Source of the DNA: JAFASC01 sp034669525
GTDB taxonomy: Bacteria; Pseudomonadota; Alphaproteobacteria; Rhizobiales; Beijerinckiaceae
Assembly (NCBI GenBank): GCA_034669525.1
Contig: JAXDNH010000140.1
Location: 1-9,600 of the forward strand
Direction: 5' to 3'
Length of the DNA: 9,600 bases
Every line of letters starts with the position of its first letter. The stretch's first letter is position 1. The notes under the pieces were generated by a model, which was not told the DNA's origin, made no database searches, and was given only the letters and a program-made list of their open reading frames with translations. The position numbers and the translations under genes were made by a program. This document shows, piece by piece, positions 5,969-9,600 of the stretch.

Positions 5969-7018
5969 ATGCCATACCTTCAGCCGCATTTCGATCCTGA
6001 TATTTTCGTCAGTTATTCCCACGGGGATCCGCGGGGCACAGGTGGATCTTCGCTTAAAGCTTGGACGTGTGCACTTATTCGAGCGCTCGAAGATCAGATA
6101 CTCTCGCTTGATCCGGAATTCGATGGTCTGGACATCTGGATAGATGAGAAGATCGATCCGACCGCTCACCTGACGGAAGGATTGCGAGCAAAGGTCGGTG
6201 CGTCAGGCGTGCTGATCATCATAATGTCCAAACGATACCTGGCGTCGAGCTGGTGCCGTGACGAACTCGACTGGTTCCGCAGTCAAATCGTAGAGCGGAG
6301 TGGCGATCTCGGCCGGGTATTCATCATCCGGGCACAACCGACCGACGCCAAAGACTGGCCGGATTTCCTGCGCGATGAGCGCGGGCATGAAATGCCGGGC
6401 TTTTGCTTCCATGATCGCAACGATGGCTTTCCGCTAGGCTGGCCGGAGCTGAAGCAACAGAACGAAGATGTGGTCAAAGAGCTGGGCCGCCTGCAAACGG
6501 CCCTCACCAGAAGGCTGCGAGAACTGCGGGACAGGGCAGAGAAGCGCACGAAAGCCGAGGAGGTTGCTCGGGCTTTGCTGCTGCCGCGCATTGGTCCGCG
6601 CCGCATCTATTTGCATTCGGGTTCCGACGCCGAGCCGGAACGCGTCAATATCAGCCACGCGCTCGAGCAAGACGGGATTGTGCCGTTAACTGCCCACATA
6701 AACGGCGGTGGCGGACTTGCTGGCTGGCAGCGTGACAGCAAGGCGCGCATGGAGGCGGCCAAGCGGTGCGAGGCCTTGGCGTTGTTGCGCGCCGATGATG
6801 ACGATCGGTTTGTTGGCGATCTGATCGACATCGGCGTGGACGAGTGCGACCGCATAGCCAATGCCCGAGGCGCGCCATTCCCATGCGCAATACTCGACAA
6901 GACCGGTACCAACCTACCCATCGACGTCTCGCCCTTCCGGATCGAGCGTTTCGATGTCACCCAAGAGAACTGGCGCGGTCGTTTTCGCGACTGGCTCGAT
7001 AGGCCGCACGTCCAATGA
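5969..7018 (+). CDS. TIR-domain protein with second TIR-like domain, probable effector of a STAND pair
   Basis: The 349-residue protein begins directly with a TIR domain (about 10-150). Box 1 is DIFVSYSHGD (11-20), then DIWIDEKID (55-63) and VLIIIMSKRYLASSWCRDEL (81-100). The block SSWCRDEL places E99 at the position of the catalytic glutamate in NAD-cleaving TIRs, so NADase or cyclic-ADPR-type signalling activity is plausible. Residues 158-205 form a charged helical linker. Residues 211-345 look like a second alpha/beta, TIR-like fold (RRIYLHSGSD, GIVPLTA, ALALLRADDDD, PFPCAILDKTG) without the SxxW(C) block. There is no membrane segment, so the protein should be cytoplasmic. The ATG at 5969 is the only sensible start; no SD precedes it, suggesting near-leaderless initiation. 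Its TGA overlaps the ATG of the next gene (ATGA), so the two form an operon. The TIR call is strong; the defence or signalling role is inferred. Confidence 0.9.
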   Translation: MPYLQPHFDPDIFVSYSHGDPRGTGGSSLKAWTCALIRALEDQILSLDPEFDGLDIWIDEKIDPTAHLTEGLRAKVGASGVLIIIMSKRYLASSWCRDELDWFRSQIVERSGDLGRVFIIRAQPTDAKDWPDFLRDERGHEMPGFCFHDRNDGFPLGWPELKQQNEDVVKELGRLQTALTRRLRELRDRAEKRTKAEEVARALLLPRIGPRRIYLHSGSDAEPERVNISHALEQDGIVPLTAHINGGGGLAGWQRDSKARMEAAKRCEALALLRADDDDRFVGDLIDIGVDECDRIANARGAPFPCAILDKTGTNLPIDVSPFRIERFDVTQENWRGRFRDWLDRPHVQ

Positions 7019-9600
7019 ATGTGGCTGTCGTCACGAGAACCAAACCTGCGCATCCCTACCCCGGCCTGCGCCCGTTTGAAGCGCACGAGTGGTCTATTTT
7101 CTTCGGCCGCGACCGGATGATCGACGAGGTCATCGAACGGCTCGCAAGCAATCGGCTCGTCCTCATTCACGGCGCCTCGGGCTCGGGCAAATCTTCTCTT
7201 GTTCGGGCAGGCGTGATGCCGAAGCTGTCCAGGCACTATCAGCGCCATGGCGCGCCATGGTTGACCTGCGCGTTACGGCCGTCCGGCGGCCCGCTCTGGA
7301 ATCTCGCAACCGAACTCGCACATCTCGAAGGCAAGGCAGACGATCTCGATCGCATCGGTGGGATCCTGGCTTCGTTCAATCGTCGCGATGCAACGCTTGC
7401 TTCCGTTGTGGAATCGCTCGACGGAATGTCAGGCAAGAGCCTGTGCATTCTTGTCGACCAATTCGAAGAACTATTCCGTTTCGAGAAAGAAACCAGCCGC
7501 GAGGAAGCGGAACTGTTCGTTGAACTGATCTCGCGCGCGCTGGCCCGTGACGGCGAGGTCGACTCCGGCTCTGCCGATGTCCACGTCGTTGTCACGATGC
7601 GATCGGAATTCCTCGGCGAATGTGCGCGTTTCGCCGGCCTCGCCGAAACCATCAACCGGACGCAATATCTTGTCCCGCGCATGGATGATGACGGCTTGTT
7701 CCGCGCCGTGCGCCGCCCGGCCCAGATGTTTGGCGGATCGGTTCCCGAACGGCTTGCCGAACGTTTAATTGCGTCGGTGCGTGGTTGGGAGGACGAATTA
7801 CCGCTCCTCCAGCATGGCCTGATGCTGATGTGGGACGAAGCCGCCAATAAAGCTGTATCGGGTCAGCAGATCGTTCTCGACGGCGCGATGGTCGATTCCG
7901 CCGGTGGTCTCGGTGAACTTTTGTCGCGGCACGCCGATAGGGTGATGGATCGAGTTGCATCCGATGCTAGCCGCGCGCGAATGGTCGAGACGGTGTTTCG
8001 CGAGCTAACCGACGTCAATGCGGAAGGTTCGGCCATCCGCCGGCCGCGCCGGTTCCGCGATCTCGTTGCGGTCGTCGGCGGCGCCCCGGAAGAGCTTCGT
8101 GTCATCATCGACGCCTTCCGCAAACCTGGCGTCTCGTTCCTCACGCCCTACGACCCGGCGCCAATCACCGATGATACGATCATCGACATCAGTCATGAAG
8201 CCCTGATCCGCTGCTGGCGCCGTATCGCTTCTGTCCAAGACGGCTGGTTGAAGCGCGAATTCGACGATGGCCTTGCCTGGCGCTCGCTGCTGGGCGAGGC
8301 GCATGCTTTCGAGGAGAACAAGCAGCGCGTGCTATCAGCGGCGGCGACACAGGACAGATCGAAGCTGTTCTCCGCACGTGGCGAAGCGTGGAGTGAAAGG
8401 TACGGCGGGGGCTGGTCGACGGTGGGCGGACTGCTCCAAGCGAGCAAGAAGGCCGCTACAAAGGCGCGGCTGAGGCGCAGGATAACTTTCGCCTCGCTTG
8501 CCGGATTGACGGCCGTGGCGCTGGTCGCCGCAGTGATCGCGGCGCTTATGTACAGCAGTCAGCGCGTGACCTTGGCGGACGCGCAAACCGCAAAGACGCA
8601 AGCCGAGGCCGCAACACGGCAAGCAGAGGCGCAAAACGCACTGAGTGCAAAACTATTGAGCCAGCTCACTGAAAACGGCTCGCATTGTCCGCGGGGAATG
8701 ATCGCCGATAGCGCCTTGATCACAACAGCGGCTAATGCCGCAACTCACGGCAATAGCGGCGCGGCCTCTATGCTTGGCTATATTTATTATTGCGGGCTGG
8801 GTATTTCGCCAGATCGTGCAAAAGCGCGTGAGTGGTTAGAGAAGGCGGCCGATGCCGGCGACGCGCCCGCGATGAAGAGTATCGGCAATCTTTATTACAA
8901 TGGTGAGGGCGTTCCACAGGATTATGTCAAGGCCCGCGAGTGGTACGCGCGGGCTGCCGCCGCGGGCGATGGCACTGCGATGAACAATATTGGCCGTCTC
9001 TATTTGCAAGGTCGTGGTGTTTCGCAAGATTTTGTCGAGGCGCGCAAATGGTTCGAAAAGGCGGTCGCCGCAGGCGTGCCCGCCGCGATGAGCAATATGG
9101 GAATTCTCTACAGGGACGGCCGCGGCGTTACCCGGGACCATGCCAAGGCGCGCGACTGGTTCGAGAAAGCCATCGCCGCAGGCGCCGCGCTCGGGATGAC
9201 CAATCTGGGAGGTCTTTATCGTTCTGGTTTGGGCGTTCCGCAGGACTACGACAAGGCGCGGCAATGGTATGAAAAGGCTGCCACCGCCGGTGAAGCTCTC
9301 GCAATGCGAAATCTTGGCTTTCTATATGCCAACGGACTTGGGGTTGCGCAGGACTATGCCATAGCACGCGAATGGTACGAGAAGGCCTTGGCGTCCGGCG
9401 ATGCCGACGTAATGGCTAATATCGGAACATTGTACGAGAACAAAGCCGACGCCATGACCGATATCGGCCTGATGTATGCGAACGGCCGCGGCGTTCCGCA
9501 GGATTATAACAAAGCACGTGAATGGTACGAAAAGGCCGCCGCCGCTGGCAATAGCTCCGCGATGCGCAATCTCGGCCTTCTCTACGAAAACGGCCATAGC
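7015..9600 (+). CDS. nSTAND1-type NTPase with transmembrane helix and Sel1-like repeats (runs off right edge)
   Basis: The frame is open for 862 codons from the ATG at 7015 to the window end, with no stop. Domains in order: the family entry motif YPGLRPFEAHEWSIFFGRD (15-33); Walker A GASGSGKSS (53-61); Walker B LCILVDQFEELF (143-154) with D149 and the E152/E153 pair; a sensor-like VTMRSEFL (193-200); LPLLQHGL typical of STAND proteins (about 262-269); the winged-helix-like ISHEALIRCW near 389-398; a basic patch and one transmembrane helix (ITFASLAGLTAVALVAAVIA, 490-509); an Ala/Gln-rich stalk to about 550; then Sel1-like repeats from about 583. STAND NTPases are ATP-driven switches that oligomerise when their repeat domain binds a ligand. 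The start overlaps the TIR stop by four bases and lacks a good SD, so translation is probably coupled. The arginine-rich segment before the helix predicts a cytoplasmic NTPase and periplasmic repeats. The C-terminus and true length are unknown. Confidence 0.88.
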   Translation, partial: MNVAVVTRTKPAHPYPGLRPFEAHEWSIFFGRDRMIDEVIERLASNRLVLIHGASGSGKSSLVRAGVMPKLSRHYQRHGAPWLTCALRPSGGPLWNLATELAHLEGKADDLDRIGGILASFNRRDATLASVVESLDGMSGKSLCILVDQFEELFRFEKETSREEAELFVELISRALARDGEVDSGSADVHVVVTMRSEFLGECARFAGLAETINRTQYLVPRMDDDGLFRAVRRPAQMFGGSVPERLAERLIASVRGWEDELPLLQHGLMLMWDEAANKAVSGQQIVLDGAMVDSAGGLGELLSRHADRVMDRVASDASRARMVETVFRELTDVNAEGSAIRRPRRFRDLVAVVGGAPEELRVIIDAFRKPGVSFLTPYDPAPITDDTIIDISHEALIRCWRRIASVQDGWLKREFDDGLAWRSLLGEAHAFEENKQRVLSAAATQDRSKLFSARGEAWSERYGGGWSTVGGLLQASKKAATKARLRRRITFASLAGLTAVALVAAVIAALMYSSQRVTLADAQTAKTQAEAATRQAEAQNALSAKLLSQLTENGSHCPRGMIADSALITTAANAATHGNSGAASMLGYIYYCGLGISPDRAKAREWLEKAADAGDAPAMKSIGNLYYNGEGVPQDYVKAREWYARAAAAGDGTAMNNIGRLYLQGRGVSQDFVEARKWFEKAVAAGVPAAMSNMGILYRDGRGVTRDHAKARDWFEKAIAAGAALGMTNLGGLYRSGLGVPQDYDKARQWYEKAATAGEALAMRNLGFLYANGLGVAQDYAIAREWYEKALASGDADVMANIGTLYENKADAMTDIGLMYANGRGVPQDYNKAREWYEKAAAAGNSSAMRNLGLLYENGHS
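8761..9600 (+). repeat. Array of Sel1-like repeats encoded in tandem 108-base units
   Basis: The conserved Met codon of each unit falls at 8770, 8872, 8980, 9088, 9196, 9304, 9412, 9454 and 9562. Most units are 36 codons, with a consensus of the form AMxxLGxLYxxGxGVxQD followed by KAREWYEKAAAAG. The first unit is 34 codons. The unit starting at 9412 is only 14 codons (MANIGTLYENKADA): it lacks the loop and the whole second helix. Codon choice differs between units, so the array is not a very recent DNA-level expansion. Sel1-like repeats fold as an alpha-helical solenoid and usually mediate protein binding. The array continues past the window edge. Confidence 0.92.

Noticed and set aside
8761..9600. 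CRISPR or DNA satellite explanation for the regular 108-base periodicity
   Set aside because: The periodicity is exact in codons of one long open frame, the units differ at the DNA level, and the translated units match Sel1-like repeats.

Overview
The window is GC-rich, densely coding DNA with the gene content of an alphaproteobacterium, most likely a member of the Hyphomicrobiales (Rhizobiales; Bradyrhizobium/Rhodopseudomonas-like). The order is inferred from a fused indolepyruvate ferredoxin oxidoreductase, an EipA/DUF1134 envelope protein and a membrane-anchored coiled-coil protein of a type I associate with this order; no 16S or other marker is present.

Positions 1-758 (minus strand) hold the N-terminal part of a fused indolepyruvate ferredoxin oxidoreductase that runs off the left edge. 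A 215-base divergent gap follows. It carries a perfect 15-bp palindrome (829-843) and a possible 30-residue small ORF with a strong Shine-Dalgarno. On the plus strand come cysQ (974-1858), eipA/DUF1134 (1958-2533), a one-membrane-segment coiled-coil protein with a TTG start (2659-4035), and a wax ester synthase/diacylglycerol acyltransferase (4231-5694). The acyltransferase has a good sigma70-like promoter and an inverted repeat covering its transcription start and ribosome-binding site. These five genes look like ordinary chromosomal genes: sulfur/nucleotide metabolism, cell envelope, storage lipid and amino-acid catabolism.

Positions 5695-5968 contain no convincing gene and look like the edge of a different unit. 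From 5969 to the right edge lies a two-gene operon joined by an ATGA overlap. The first gene encodes a TIR-domain protein (5969-7018) with an intact candidate NADase glutamate, a helical linker and a second, degenerate TIR-like domain. The second gene (7015 to beyond 9600) encodes an nSTAND1-type P-loop NTPase, then one transmembrane helix, a short helical stalk and an array of Sel1-like repeats, one of them a half-repeat. The positive-inside rule places the NTPase in the cytoplasm and the Sel1 solenoid in the periplasm. My inference is an envelope-sensing, signal-transducing NTPase that controls a separate TIR effector, either as an antiphage/conflict system or as a stress-signalling system. 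This pair is the most interesting part of the window.
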